From positions 1-39,826 of the forward strand of contig RECZ01000090.1 of NCBI GenBank assembly GCA_007693765.1: DNA of 39,826 nt, read 5' to 3'. The position numbers and the translations under genes are program-made. Shown one piece after another: positions 23,746-31,489 of the stretch. The DNA is from Phycisphaerales bacterium. GTDB lineage: Bacteria; Planctomycetota; Phycisphaerae; Phycisphaerales; UBA1924. The notes under the pieces were generated by a model, which searched no databases, was not told where the DNA came from, and saw only the letters and a list, made by a program, of their open reading frames with translations. The stretch's first letter is position 1; the number at the start of each line of letters is the position of its first letter.

Positions 23746-25197
23746 ATGACCGCACGATCGGAGAACGCAACCATCGCCGGACGCCCGCGCGCCGGCGTCT
23801 ACGCCAACATCCTCGAGATGGTGGGCAACACGCCCCTGCTCGAACTCAGGAAGCTCGACACCGGCCCCTGCGCGCTCTTCGCCAAGATGGAGTCGCTCAA
23901 CCCGGCCAACTCGATCAAGGACCGCATCGGCGTCTCCATGATCGAGTCGGCGGAGCGCGAGGGGAAGATCGACCCGAACGCCGACCCCAAGCCGACGATC
24001 ATCGAGGCCACCGCCGGCAACACGGGCCTCGCGCTGGCGCTGGTCGCCGGGCAGCGCGGCTACAAGCTGCTCGTCGTGGTGCCCGACAAGATGAGCCAGG
24101 AGAAGATCCAGCACCTGCGCGCCATGGGCGCACAGGTGGTGATGGCGCGCTCGGACGTCACCAAGGGCCACCCGGAGTACTACCAGGAGGTCGCGGCCCG
24201 CATCGCCAAGGAGACGCCCAACTCCTACTACATCAACCAGTTCTGCAACGAGGACAACATCCGCGCCCACTACGAGACCACCGCCCCGGAGATCTGGGAG
24301 CAGATGGAGGGCAAGGTGGACGCGGTCGTGGTGGGCGTCGGCTCCGGCGGCACGCTCACGGGCATCGGGCGCTTCATGAAGGAGCACAACCCCGAGTGCA
24401 AGATGATCCTCGCCGACCCCAGCGGGTCGATCCTCTGGCCGCTGGTCAACGAGGGCAAGACGGTCGAGCCGGGCTCGTGGCTGATCGAAGGCATGGGCGA
24501 GGACTTCGTGCCCGACATCTGCGACATCGAGATGGCGGACGAGGCCGTGCCGGTGACGGACGCGGAGGCGTTCCTCGCGGCGCGCGAGCTGCTCGCCAAG
24601 GAGGGCGTGCTGGGCGGGTCGAGCACGGGCTGCCTGATCCACGCGGCGATGGTGTGGTGCCGCAAGCAGACCAAGCCGCTGCGCGTCGCCACGTTCGTGT
24701 GCGACTCGGGCGCCAAGTACCTGTCGAAGATGTTCAACGACTACTGGATGATCGACAACGGCTTCATCCAGCGCGAAACGACGGGCGACCTGCGCGACCT
24801 GATCGCGCGCCGCCACGAACTGCGTGAGGACCACACGGTCGAGCCGGACATGCCGCTCAAGCAGGCCTTCAAGATGATGCGCCTCTACGACGTCTCGCAG
24901 ATCGCGGTGCTGGCGCCGCCCGCGCGGGGGCAGAAGCACGAGCGCGTGGTGGGCATCATCGATGAGAGCGACGTGCTGCTGGCGATGCATCACGAATCCG
25001 GCGCCTTCGACCGGCCCGTCTCGGACTTCATGACCAGCCGCCTCGAGACGATCCCCCCCACCGCCAGCGTCAACGACCTCATGCCCATCTTCCGCGCCGA
25101 CCGCGTCGCCATCGTCAGCGACAAGGACGGCGCGTACCACGGCCTGATCACGCGCATCGACCTCATCAACTACCTGCGCAATCAGATGCCGCAGTGA
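23746..25197 (+). CDS. Cystathionine beta-synthase (PLP domain plus CBS pair)
   Basis: 483 aa. The fold-type II PLP domain (1-335) has V-G-N-T-P-L-L-E-L near 26-34, the Schiff-base Lys58 in N-S-I-K-D-R, the A-T-A-G-N-T-G-L-A-L phosphate-side motif near 88-97, and the G-S-G-G-T-L-T-G-I-G loop near 203-212. A linker leads to two CBS motifs (about 350-480), as in cystathionine beta-synthases that sense adenosyl ligands. It condenses serine and homocysteine to cystathionine, though cysteine synthase activity is possible. The gene downstream (43 nt) encodes the matching gamma-synthase/lyase, which supports a transsulfuration role. Confidence 0.88.
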   Translation: MTARSENATIAGRPRAGVYANILEMVGNTPLLELRKLDTGPCALFAKMESLNPANSIKDRIGVSMIESAEREGKIDPNADPKPTIIEATAGNTGLALALVAGQRGYKLLVVVPDKMSQEKIQHLRAMGAQVVMARSDVTKGHPEYYQEVAARIAKETPNSYYINQFCNEDNIRAHYETTAPEIWEQMEGKVDAVVVGVGSGGTLTGIGRFMKEHNPECKMILADPSGSILWPLVNEGKTVEPGSWLIEGMGEDFVPDICDIEMADEAVPVTDAEAFLAARELLAKEGVLGGSSTGCLIHAAMVWCRKQTKPLRVATFVCDSGAKYLSKMFNDYWMIDNGFIQRETTGDLRDLIARRHELREDHTVEPDMPLKQAFKMMRLYDVSQIAVLAPPARGQKHERVVGIIDESDVLLAMHHESGAFDRPVSDFMTSRLETIPPTASVNDLMPIFRADRVAIVSDKDGAYHGLITRIDLINYLRNQMPQ

Positions 25198-25240
25198 GCC
25201 CCGCGGCCCACGCCCGCACCCCCAAAGAGCACACCACCAG

Positions 25241-26428
25241 ATGTCCCACGACAGCAGCCGTATCGGCACGATGTGCATCCACGCCGGCCAGCGCCCCGAC
25301 CCGACCACGGGCGCGGTGATGCCGCCGATCTACACCTCCTCGACGTACGCCCAGGAATCGCCGGGCGTGCACAAGGGATTCGAGTACTCGCGCTCGCACA
25401 ACCCCACGCGCTATGCGCTGGAGCGCATGGTCGCGCGCCTGGAAGGCTCCGCCATCACCGAGGAACAGGACGCCTCCTTCGGCGGCTTCGCCTTCGCCTC
25501 GGGCCTCGCCTCCATCGGCACAGCGCTCGAACTGCTCAACGCCGGCGACCACCTCGTGGCCATGGACGACCTCTACGGCGGCACCAACCGCCTCTTCTCG
25601 AAGGTGCGCGAGCGCTCGCAGGGGCTGAAGGTCTCGTACGTCGACCTCAGCGACGCCTCGCGCCTCGAGCACGCCGTCACCGACAAGACGCGCATGGTCT
25701 GGGTCGAGACGCCCAGCAACCCCACGCTCAAGATCGCCGACCTGCGCGCGATCGCGAAGATCGCCCGGGCGAAGAACCCAAAGATCATCCTCGCCTGCGA
25801 CAACACCTTCGCCTCGCCCGTGAACCAGCGCCCGCTCGAGCACGGGTTCGACCTCGTGATGCACTCCTCGACGAAGTACCTCGGGGGCCACTCCGACGTC
25901 GTTGGCGGGCTGCTCGCGACGAACAACGCCGAGCTCGCGGCCCGCCTGCGCTTCCTGCAGAACGCCATCGGCTCCGTCATGGGGCCCTTCGACGCGTACC
26001 TCACCCTCCGCGGGATCAAGACGCTGGCGCTGCGCATGGAGCGCCACAACGAATCGTCGCTGCGCATCGCGCAGTGGCTCGAATCGCACAAGGCGGTCGA
26101 GCGCGTCGTCCACCCCTTCCTGCCCAGCCACCCCCACCACGAGGTCGCCAAGCGCCAGATGTCCGGCGGGGGCGGCATGATCACCATCTACCTCAAGGAC
26201 GGCCTGAAGTCCGCGCGACCCATGCTCGAGCGCGTGCGTATCTTCGCGCTGGCCGAGTCGCTGGGCGGCGTCGAGTCACTCATCGAGCACCCCGCGATCA
26301 TGACGCACGCCTCCGTGCCCCCCGACCAGCGCAAGACGCTGGGCATCTCCGACGGCATGGTCCGCCTGAGCGTGGGCGTGGAGGACTGCGACGACCTGCT
26401 CGAAGACCTCGAACAGGCCCTGCGCTGA
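25241..26428 (+). CDS. Cystathionine gamma-synthase/gamma-lyase (Cys/Met metabolism PLP enzyme)
   Basis: 395 aa, normal for the family. Landmarks: an N-terminal I-H-A-G-Q near 13-17, Y-S-R-x-x-N-P-T-R-Y near 49-58, A-S-G-L-A-S near 86-91, D-D-L-Y-G-G-T near 109-115, the D-N-T-F-A-S-P aspartate strand near 187-193, and Lys212 in H-S-S-T-K-Y-L-G-G-H-S-D. Paired with the upstream cystathionine beta-synthase, the lyase direction (cystathionine to cysteine) is favoured, but sequence alone does not separate lyase from synthase. The ribosome binding site is weak. It probably shares a transcript with the upstream gene. Confidence 0.9.
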   Translation: MSHDSSRIGTMCIHAGQRPDPTTGAVMPPIYTSSTYAQESPGVHKGFEYSRSHNPTRYALERMVARLEGSAITEEQDASFGGFAFASGLASIGTALELLNAGDHLVAMDDLYGGTNRLFSKVRERSQGLKVSYVDLSDASRLEHAVTDKTRMVWVETPSNPTLKIADLRAIAKIARAKNPKIILACDNTFASPVNQRPLEHGFDLVMHSSTKYLGGHSDVVGGLLATNNAELAARLRFLQNAIGSVMGPFDAYLTLRGIKTLALRMERHNESSLRIAQWLESHKAVERVVHPFLPSHPHHEVAKRQMSGGGGMITIYLKDGLKSARPMLERVRIFALAESLGGVESLIEHPAIMTHASVPPDQRKTLGISDGMVRLSVGVEDCDDLLEDLEQALR

Positions 26429-26440
26429 ATCGGCGCGGCG

Positions 26441-26446
26441 TACGAT
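26441..26446 (+). promoter_or_regulatory. Putative -10 box (TACGAT) before thiE
   Basis: TACGAT lies in the 26-nt gap between the gamma-synthase/lyase stop and the thiE start, 8 nt before the ATG, with no Shine-Dalgarno sequence. It could give an independent near-leaderless thiE transcript. Co-transcription with the upstream pair remains possible. Confidence 0.33.
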
Positions 26447-26454
26447 CCTGCGCC

Positions 26455-27537
26455 ATGCGCGACGCCCGACGCATCATCGACGCCAACGCCAACCGCGCCC
26501 GCGAGGCGCTGCGCGTCATGGAGGACGTCGCCCGCTTCGCGCTCGATCACCAGCCCCTGTGCGCCGAACTCAAGTCGATCCGCCACGCCCTGCGCGACGC
26601 GCTCGGTGCGGCCGGGCTCGACGCACTCGAGCTCGCGTCGTCGCGCGACACGCCTGGCGATGTGGGGACGGTCGTCGCCACGCCGAGCGAGGGCGACCGC
26701 GACGGGCTGCGCGGCGTCGCCCTCGCCGCGGGAAAGCGCCTGAGCGAGGCGCTGCGCTGCGTCGAAGAGACCGCCAAGACGCTGCCCGATGGCGGGGCCC
26801 TCGCCCACGCGATCGAGCGCCTGCGCTACCGCGCGTACGACGCGGAGGGCGCCCTCGTGCGGGCGATGGGGACAGGGCGCGCGCGACAGTGGCGGGTGTG
26901 CGTGATCCTGACGTCCGCGCTCTGCCCCGGCGGGGACTGGGAGCGCGTGGTCCGCGCGGCGGTCGAGGGCGGGGCCGACTGCCTGCAACTGCGCGAGAAG
27001 GACCTGCCCGACCGCGAATTGCTGGAGCGGGCGCGACGGCTGGTCGGTCTCGCGCGCGAGCACGCGCCGACGCCCGATCAGCGCGCGAGCGTGATCGTCA
27101 ACGACCGGCCCGACATCGCCCTGCTCGCGGGCGCCGACGGCGTGCATCTGGGCCAGTCCGACCTGACCGTGCGCGACGTGCGCGCCCTCGCGGGCTCGCG
27201 CCTGCTCGTGGGCGTGAGCGCGTCGAACATCGGCGAGGCGGAGCGGGCGCTGCGCGACGGGGCGGATTCCTGCGGCGTCGGCGCCATGTTCCCCACGAGC
27301 ACGAAGCGCAAAGACGCGATCGTCGGGCCCGGCCTCCTGCGCGACTACCTCGCCCACGAGCCGGCGCTGCCCCCCCACCTCGCGATCGGCGGGGTCACGC
27401 CGGGGAACATCGGCGCCCTCGCGGCGCTGGGCGCGCGGGGCGTGGCGGTCTGCGGTTGCGTCTGCGCCTCCCCGGAACCGGCGCAGGTTGTGCGCGCGTT
27501 GCGCGACGCGCTGGAGCGCGCGCCCGCGAACGTGTGA
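26455..27537 (+). CDS. thiE: Thiamine phosphate synthase with N-terminal ThiD2-type domain
   Basis: 360 aa, about 140 longer than ordinary ThiE. Residues 1-130 match the ThiD2-type domain found ahead of ThiE in cyanobacteria and other phyla (start R-I-I-D-A-N-A-N-R-A-R-E-A-L-R-V-M-E-D). Residues 145-355 are the ThiE TIM barrel: C-L-Q-L-R-E-K-D near 179-186, V-N-D-R-P-D-I-A near 218-225, G-V-H-L-G-Q-S-D, G-V-S-A-S-N, G-A-M-F-P-T-S-T-K, and A-I-G-G-V-T-P-G-N near the end. It joins the pyrimidine and thiazole phosphates to thiamine phosphate. No other thi gene and no THI-box riboswitch were noticed nearby. Its stop abuts that of the converging gene. Confidence 0.9.
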   Translation: MRDARRIIDANANRAREALRVMEDVARFALDHQPLCAELKSIRHALRDALGAAGLDALELASSRDTPGDVGTVVATPSEGDRDGLRGVALAAGKRLSEALRCVEETAKTLPDGGALAHAIERLRYRAYDAEGALVRAMGTGRARQWRVCVILTSALCPGGDWERVVRAAVEGGADCLQLREKDLPDRELLERARRLVGLAREHAPTPDQRASVIVNDRPDIALLAGADGVHLGQSDLTVRDVRALAGSRLLVGVSASNIGEAERALRDGADSCGVGAMFPTSTKRKDAIVGPGLLRDYLAHEPALPPHLAIGGVTPGNIGALAALGARGVAVCGCVCASPEPAQVVRALRDALERAPANV

Positions 27538-29055
27538 TCACGCCGCGAGGTCGCGCGGGCGCGGGTTGAAGACACGGACGCAGTTCCGCCCGGACCCCTT
27601 GGCCGCGTAGACGGCCTGGTCGGCGGCCCGGACGAGCTTGTCGACGGTGGAGAAAGCATGCGCTGTCTCCGGCTCGATCGCGGCGACGCCGACACTGGCC
27701 GTCACCGTCACGGCGCCGCCGGGCGAGCCGCGACGCCCGAGCATCAGCGGGTCGTTGGCCTGGCTTTCGCGGAAGCTCTCGGCGAGCAACGCGGCCTCGG
27801 CGCGACCGTGGCCCTCGAGCACCACCGCGAACTCTTCGCCGCCGTACCGGAACACCACACCCCCGGCGGGCTCGAACGCGCGCTTGAGGCGCGAGGCGAT
27901 TTCGACGAGCGCTTCGTCGCCGGCCTGATGGCCCAGCGTGTCGTTGATGTTCTTGAAATGATCGGCGTCGATGAACACGACGCTGACCGAGGCGTGCTCG
28001 GCGATGGCGCGCCGGTGCGCCTCGCGCACGATCTCGTCGAAGTGGCCGCGGTTGGCGATGCCTGTGAGCGCATCCGTCACCGCGGCGTGCTGCAACTCGG
28101 CGTTGCGCTGGTTGAGCGTCTCCGTCTCCATCCGCTGCGCCATCGTGATCTCAACGATGCGCTCGCTGGCGATGTACAGCAGTTCCTCGACGTCCACGCC
28201 CTCGCCGATGTCGATGTTCAGCAGCGTGGCGACGCTCTGCGCCTCGTCCGCGACACGGCCCAACAACTCTCGCGCCTCTTCGGGGCTCACGCCGAGCCGC
28301 TCCTGCCCCTTGGCGACGAACTCCTCCGGCGGCGCCTTCGGGCCGCCCTCGGAGAGCGTGTCCGCCGCGAGCCCGCCGAGCGACAGGCATTGCAGCAATC
28401 GCTCCGTCTCCGCGGTCGCTTCGTCCGGGCGCTCGTGCAGGCGCACGCACTCGACGAGCCGATCGGCGAACTTCCACCGTTTGAGCATCTCAGCGCCCAC
28501 GGTCGCGTGGTCAAACCCGAACGCTTCCATCTCGAGCTTGCACAAGGCGCGGTGGTCGCCCTCGCACGCCGCGACGACTCGGGCGTACTCGTCACCCAGA
28601 GCCTGCAGCATGGCGATCACGCCGACGTCCTGCAGCACACCCGCGAGGAAGACCTCCTCGGGGTCGACGCCCTCCACCGAGGCCGCCACCGCCCGAGCGC
28701 CGACGGCGCTGTGCACGCCCCGGCGCCAGTAGGAGGCGTAATCGAACGTGCCCTGCGGCTGCATCCGCACCGCGCTGACCAGACTGAAGCTCAGCGCCAG
28801 CGACTTCACGGCGTTCACGCCGAGCGCCACCATAGCCTGCTGCAGCGTCGTGCAGTTCTGTTTAAGGCCGAAGGCCGAGGAGTTGACCAACCGCAGGATT
28901 TTGGCGTTGAGGGCCTGATCGTGCTTGATCGTCTCTGCGAGATCATGCATCGAGACGTCCGGCCGTTCCGTCAACGAGACGACCTGCAGCGCAACCTTCG
29001 GGAGGGAAGGGATCCGCGGTGACGCAAGCACCTGCTCCAGCAACTCATGGTTCAT
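27538..29055 (-). CDS. HDOD-GGDEF signalling protein (putative diguanylate cyclase)
   Basis: 505 aa from the ATG at 29055, which has GGAG 9 nt upstream; a start 13 codons earlier is open but lacks a site. Residues 5-215 are an HDOD domain (P-S-L-P-K-V-A-L-Q-V, then L-R-L-V-N-S-S-A-F-G, then the G-V-L-Q-D-V-G segment). A helical linker follows. A GGDEF domain spans 325-500, with D-A-L-T-G-I-A-N-R, F-I-D-A-D-H-F-K-N-I-N-D and the signature GGEEF at 405-409, consistent with c-di-GMP synthesis. The RxxD inhibitory site five residues before the signature is absent, so product inhibition at that site is unlikely. The HDOD input ligand is unknown. Confidence 0.9.
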   Translation of the reverse strand: MNHELLEQVLASPRIPSLPKVALQVVSLTERPDVSMHDLAETIKHDQALNAKILRLVNSSAFGLKQNCTTLQQAMVALGVNAVKSLALSFSLVSAVRMQPQGTFDYASYWRRGVHSAVGARAVAASVEGVDPEEVFLAGVLQDVGVIAMLQALGDEYARVVAACEGDHRALCKLEMEAFGFDHATVGAEMLKRWKFADRLVECVRLHERPDEATAETERLLQCLSLGGLAADTLSEGGPKAPPEEFVAKGQERLGVSPEEARELLGRVADEAQSVATLLNIDIGEGVDVEELLYIASERIVEITMAQRMETETLNQRNAELQHAAVTDALTGIANRGHFDEIVREAHRRAIAEHASVSVVFIDADHFKNINDTLGHQAGDEALVEIASRLKRAFEPAGGVVFRYGGEEFAVVLEGHGRAEAALLAESFRESQANDPLMLGRRGSPGGAVTVTASVGVAAIEPETAHAFSTVDKLVRAADQAVYAAKGSGRNCVRVFNPRPRDLAA

Positions 29056-29167
29056 AGACGCCCGCTCCGTCACTCTCTCCCCCGGAGCGCACATGTCACG
29101 CGGCGGGCGGCTCGTGCCACCCCATCCACGGGATCACCCGATTCATCGGCGGACACCCCACGCGTCT

Positions 29168-30052
29168 TCAGCCGCCTGAAACCGGCGATTCGATCTTCAG
29201 GCAATATTCGACGAACGGCGCGTACGACGGGGGGCGGCGGCCGAGAATCTCGCACAGGTACGCCCCGAGCAGGCGTGCGGCGCCCGTCCACGCCCGTGCA
29301 GACGTCGCACCCGGCGCGTCCCCTGTTGCCCCTCCGCCTGTGGGCCCCGGCGCCGTCGCGCCGTCGAGCGTGCGCAGCACGGCGATTGTTTCAGGACGCA
29401 CCCGCCAAACCCCCGCGTCGCGCTGGCCGGGGTCGCTCGTCACACCCCCCGCGACCGGGCTGAACCCAAGAACCGGCGCCCCCGGCAGAGCCGCACCCGT
29501 GCGGGCGTCGCGGTCCAGAACGGGGCGGTACCCCGTCTCCACCAGCACCGCCCACTGCACCCGCACCGACGCCCGCACAGCGTTGAGCGATACCCCCTCG
29601 CCCGCCGCCGAAGCGCCTTCTGGTGTGTCATCCCCACGGTTCGCCGGGAGGGCGTCCGAGTCGCTCTGGGGCTTGCCCAGGGCGCGCAGGCCATCGACAA
29701 GGGCCTCGTATAGCTCCCGGTGCGGGTCGTGATCGGTGATGGCGTGGGCGATCAGGTCCACGAAATACAGCGAGGCGTAGTGGGAGCCGAGGTCGCGACG
29801 GGCCGCCCAGAAGACCTCCTGCAGGTCCCATTCGGTGAGCGTGGCCAGTTCGGCGCTGGGCTTGACGATCGCCACCACCTGCCCGCGCGTGAGCAGGTCC
29901 ATCCCGCCCGAGAACCGCGCGTGCGGCCGGCGGGCGCCCTTGGCGAGGCCCCGCAGCACGCCGTGCTCGCGCGTGAACAGCGACGCCGTCTGCGACGTTT
30001 CGGAGAAGTCCCAGAGCCGCACAACGACGGCCTCGTCCACGATCGTGGGCAC
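29168..30052 (-). CDS. recO: DNA repair protein RecO
   Basis: 294 aa from a GTG at 30052; a nearby ATG at 30060 is out of frame. The N-terminal OB-fold shows the RecO pattern A-V-V-V-R-L-W-D-F-S-E-T-S, F-T-R-E-H-G-V-L-R-G-L-A-K-G-A-R-R and D-L-L-T-R-G. The helical C-terminal part contains Y-F-V-D-L-I-A and E-L-Y-E-A-L. It loads RecA with RecR and anneals SSB-coated DNA. It is about 50 residues longer than common RecO because of two low-complexity insertions (around 125-155 and 250-275). The Cys zinc motif of some RecO proteins is absent. It is divergent from parA. Confidence 0.86.
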   Translation of the reverse strand: MPTIVDEAVVVRLWDFSETSQTASLFTREHGVLRGLAKGARRPHARFSGGMDLLTRGQVVAIVKPSAELATLTEWDLQEVFWAARRDLGSHYASLYFVDLIAHAITDHDPHRELYEALVDGLRALGKPQSDSDALPANRGDDTPEGASAAGEGVSLNAVRASVRVQWAVLVETGYRPVLDRDARTGAALPGAPVLGFSPVAGGVTSDPGQRDAGVWRVRPETIAVLRTLDGATAPGPTGGGATGDAPGATSARAWTGAARLLGAYLCEILGRRPPSYAPFVEYCLKIESPVSGG

Positions 30053-30058
30053 GGGGCC

Positions 30059-30064
30059 ATCCTA
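30059..30064 (-). promoter_or_regulatory. Putative -10 box (TAGGAT) for leaderless recO
   Basis: On the minus strand TAGGAT (30064 to 30059) is followed by 6 nt and the GTG at 30052. The same AGGA could instead act as a Shine-Dalgarno sequence 7 nt from the GTG; the two readings cannot be separated here. Confidence 0.35.
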
Positions 30065-30122
30065 CGTCCCCGGGGCGGGCCGTCCGGGATGGTCGCGCGA
30101 TTCCAACGCCACCGCGAAGCTG

Positions 30123-30128
30123 TAGACT
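30123..30128 (+). promoter_or_regulatory. Putative -10 box (TAGACT) for leaderless parA
   Basis: TAGACT is followed by 6 nt and the ATG at 30135. A weak TTCCAA lies 16 nt upstream (30101-30106). There is no Shine-Dalgarno sequence. The same hexamer at nearly the same distance precedes the cystathionine beta-synthase gene. Confidence 0.45.
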
Positions 30129-30134
30129 GGGGCC

Positions 30135-31061
30135 ATGCCGCAGGAGCCCACGCCGCGCCAGCACACGCTCACCCGATCCGTCGCGGTCATGAACCAGAAG
30201 GGCGGCGTGGGCAAGACCACCACCACGGTGAACCTCGCCGCGGGCGTCGCCCGGCTGGGACGGTCGACGCTGATCGTCGATCTCGACCCGCAGGCCCATG
30301 CCTCGCTGCACCTCGGCGTGGACGCCGAAGCCGACGGCGCGCCCACGATCTACGACCTGCTGCTCGACCCCGAGGGCCCCATCGACGGCGCCGTTCGGGA
30401 CGCCCGCCCCAACCTCTCCATCATCCCCGCCGTGGTCGACCTCGCCGCGGCGGAGACGGAGCTCGCCGACGCCCCCAACCGGCACGGGCGCCTCACGCGG
30501 GTGCTGGAGCGGCTCGCGGGGCGGTTCGAGTTCGTCTTCATCGATTGCCCGCCCTCGCTCGGACTGCTGACGCTCAACGCCCTCGGCGCCTCGCGCGAGG
30601 CGCTGGCCCCGATGCAGGCGCACTTCCTCGCGTTGCAGGGGCTGGGCAAGCTCTTTGAGACGGTTCGCCTCGTCGGGCGCGGCGTGAACCCGCGCCTGCG
30701 CATCTCGGGCGTCGTGCTGTGCATGCACGAGGAGACGACCAATCTCGCACGCGAGGTCGTCGCCGACCTGCACGCCTTCTTCGAGGGCGCCCGCGCCGAG
30801 GACGTGCCCTGGAAGTCGGCGCGTGTCTACACGCCGCCGATCCGGCGCAACATCAAGCTCGCCGAGTCCCCCAGTTTCGGCAAGACCATCTTCGAGTACG
30901 CCCCCGGCGCCCCCGGCGCGCAGGACTACGCGGCCCTCGCCGAGACGTTCGTGCGCGAGTGGGACGCGATGCTCGCCCGCCGGGCGGGCGGCGCCGGCGG
31001 GAGCGCCGCGCCGGAGATCGTCGTGCCGGAACGCGCCGACGCCGCCCGCGCCGAGGCATGA
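30135..31061 (+). CDS. ParA/Soj-family ATPase
   Basis: 308 aa. It has the deviant Walker A loop KGGVGKTTTT at about 22-31, including the signature first Lys, V-D-L-D-P-Q-A-H-A-S-L near 49-59, and F-I-D-C-P-P-S-L-G-L-L-T near 135-146. The C-terminal segment R-R-N-I-K-L-A-E-S-P-S-F-G-K matches chromosomal ParA/Soj. These dimerise on ATP and bind DNA to position chromosome origins or other cargo. No parB or parS-like site is evident next to it, so cargo is unknown. The stop overlaps the next gene by ATGA, and the following genes concern the envelope. The last 35 residues are Ala/Gly-rich and probably disordered. Confidence 0.9.
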   Translation: MPQEPTPRQHTLTRSVAVMNQKGGVGKTTTTVNLAAGVARLGRSTLIVDLDPQAHASLHLGVDAEADGAPTIYDLLLDPEGPIDGAVRDARPNLSIIPAVVDLAAAETELADAPNRHGRLTRVLERLAGRFEFVFIDCPPSLGLLTLNALGASREALAPMQAHFLALQGLGKLFETVRLVGRGVNPRLRISGVVLCMHEETTNLAREVVADLHAFFEGARAEDVPWKSARVYTPPIRRNIKLAESPSFGKTIFEYAPGAPGAQDYAALAETFVREWDAMLARRAGGAGGSAAPEIVVPERADAARAEA

Positions 31062-31489
31062 ACATCGAGCGTGTGATCCCGCCGCGACGGCACCGTCGCG
31101 CCCTCTTCGCGCTCTACGCCCTGGCGCTCTTCGCCGGCACGCACTGGCCGAGCCTCGAGCTCGCGCCCGTGGGCGGCATCAACCGTTTCGATCTTGTGCT
31201 GCACTTCACGGCCTTCTTCGGTTGGACGGTGCTTTGCATCGGCTGCGCATGGTTCGGACCGATGCTCAGCGCCCGAAACGTGCTGCGGTGCGCCCTCATC
31301 TCGATCGTCTACGCCGCGTTCGACGAGCTCACACAGGGCCTGCCAGGCATCAACCGGCATGTGGCGCTCGACGATTTCCTCATGAACGGCGCCGGCGTGG
31401 CGTGCGCCACCGGCTGCGCGCTGCTTGCCGGGCGCCTCGCGCCGCTGCGCCCGCTTGTGCGTCCGGATGACGGTTCCGGCCGATCCTAG
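31058..31489 (+). CDS. VanZ-like integral membrane protein
   Basis: 143 aa from the ATG at 31058, which overlaps the parA stop (ATGA). Four hydrophobic segments are visible. The family signature is present: D-K/R-x-x-H-F type region read here as F-D-L-V-L-H-F near 44-50, and D-E-L-T-Q-G-L-P-G-I-N-R-H near 89-101 followed by L-D-D-F-L-M-N-G-A-G-V. VanZ-like proteins are small membrane proteins; VanZ itself raises teicoplanin resistance, but most members have no known function. Position between parA and murJ suggests an envelope role. Confidence 0.8.
   Translation: MNIERVIPPRRHRRALFALYALALFAGTHWPSLELAPVGGINRFDLVLHFTAFFGWTVLCIGCAWFGPMLSARNVLRCALISIVYAAFDELTQGLPGINRHVALDDFLMNGAGVACATGCALLAGRLAPLRPLVRPDDGSGRS

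Noticed and set aside
25273-26454. Upstream extension of the thiE frame through the gamma-synthase/lyase gene
   Set aside because: The extension is a shadow of the PLP enzyme gene; the ThiD2 domain starts exactly at the ATG at 26455.
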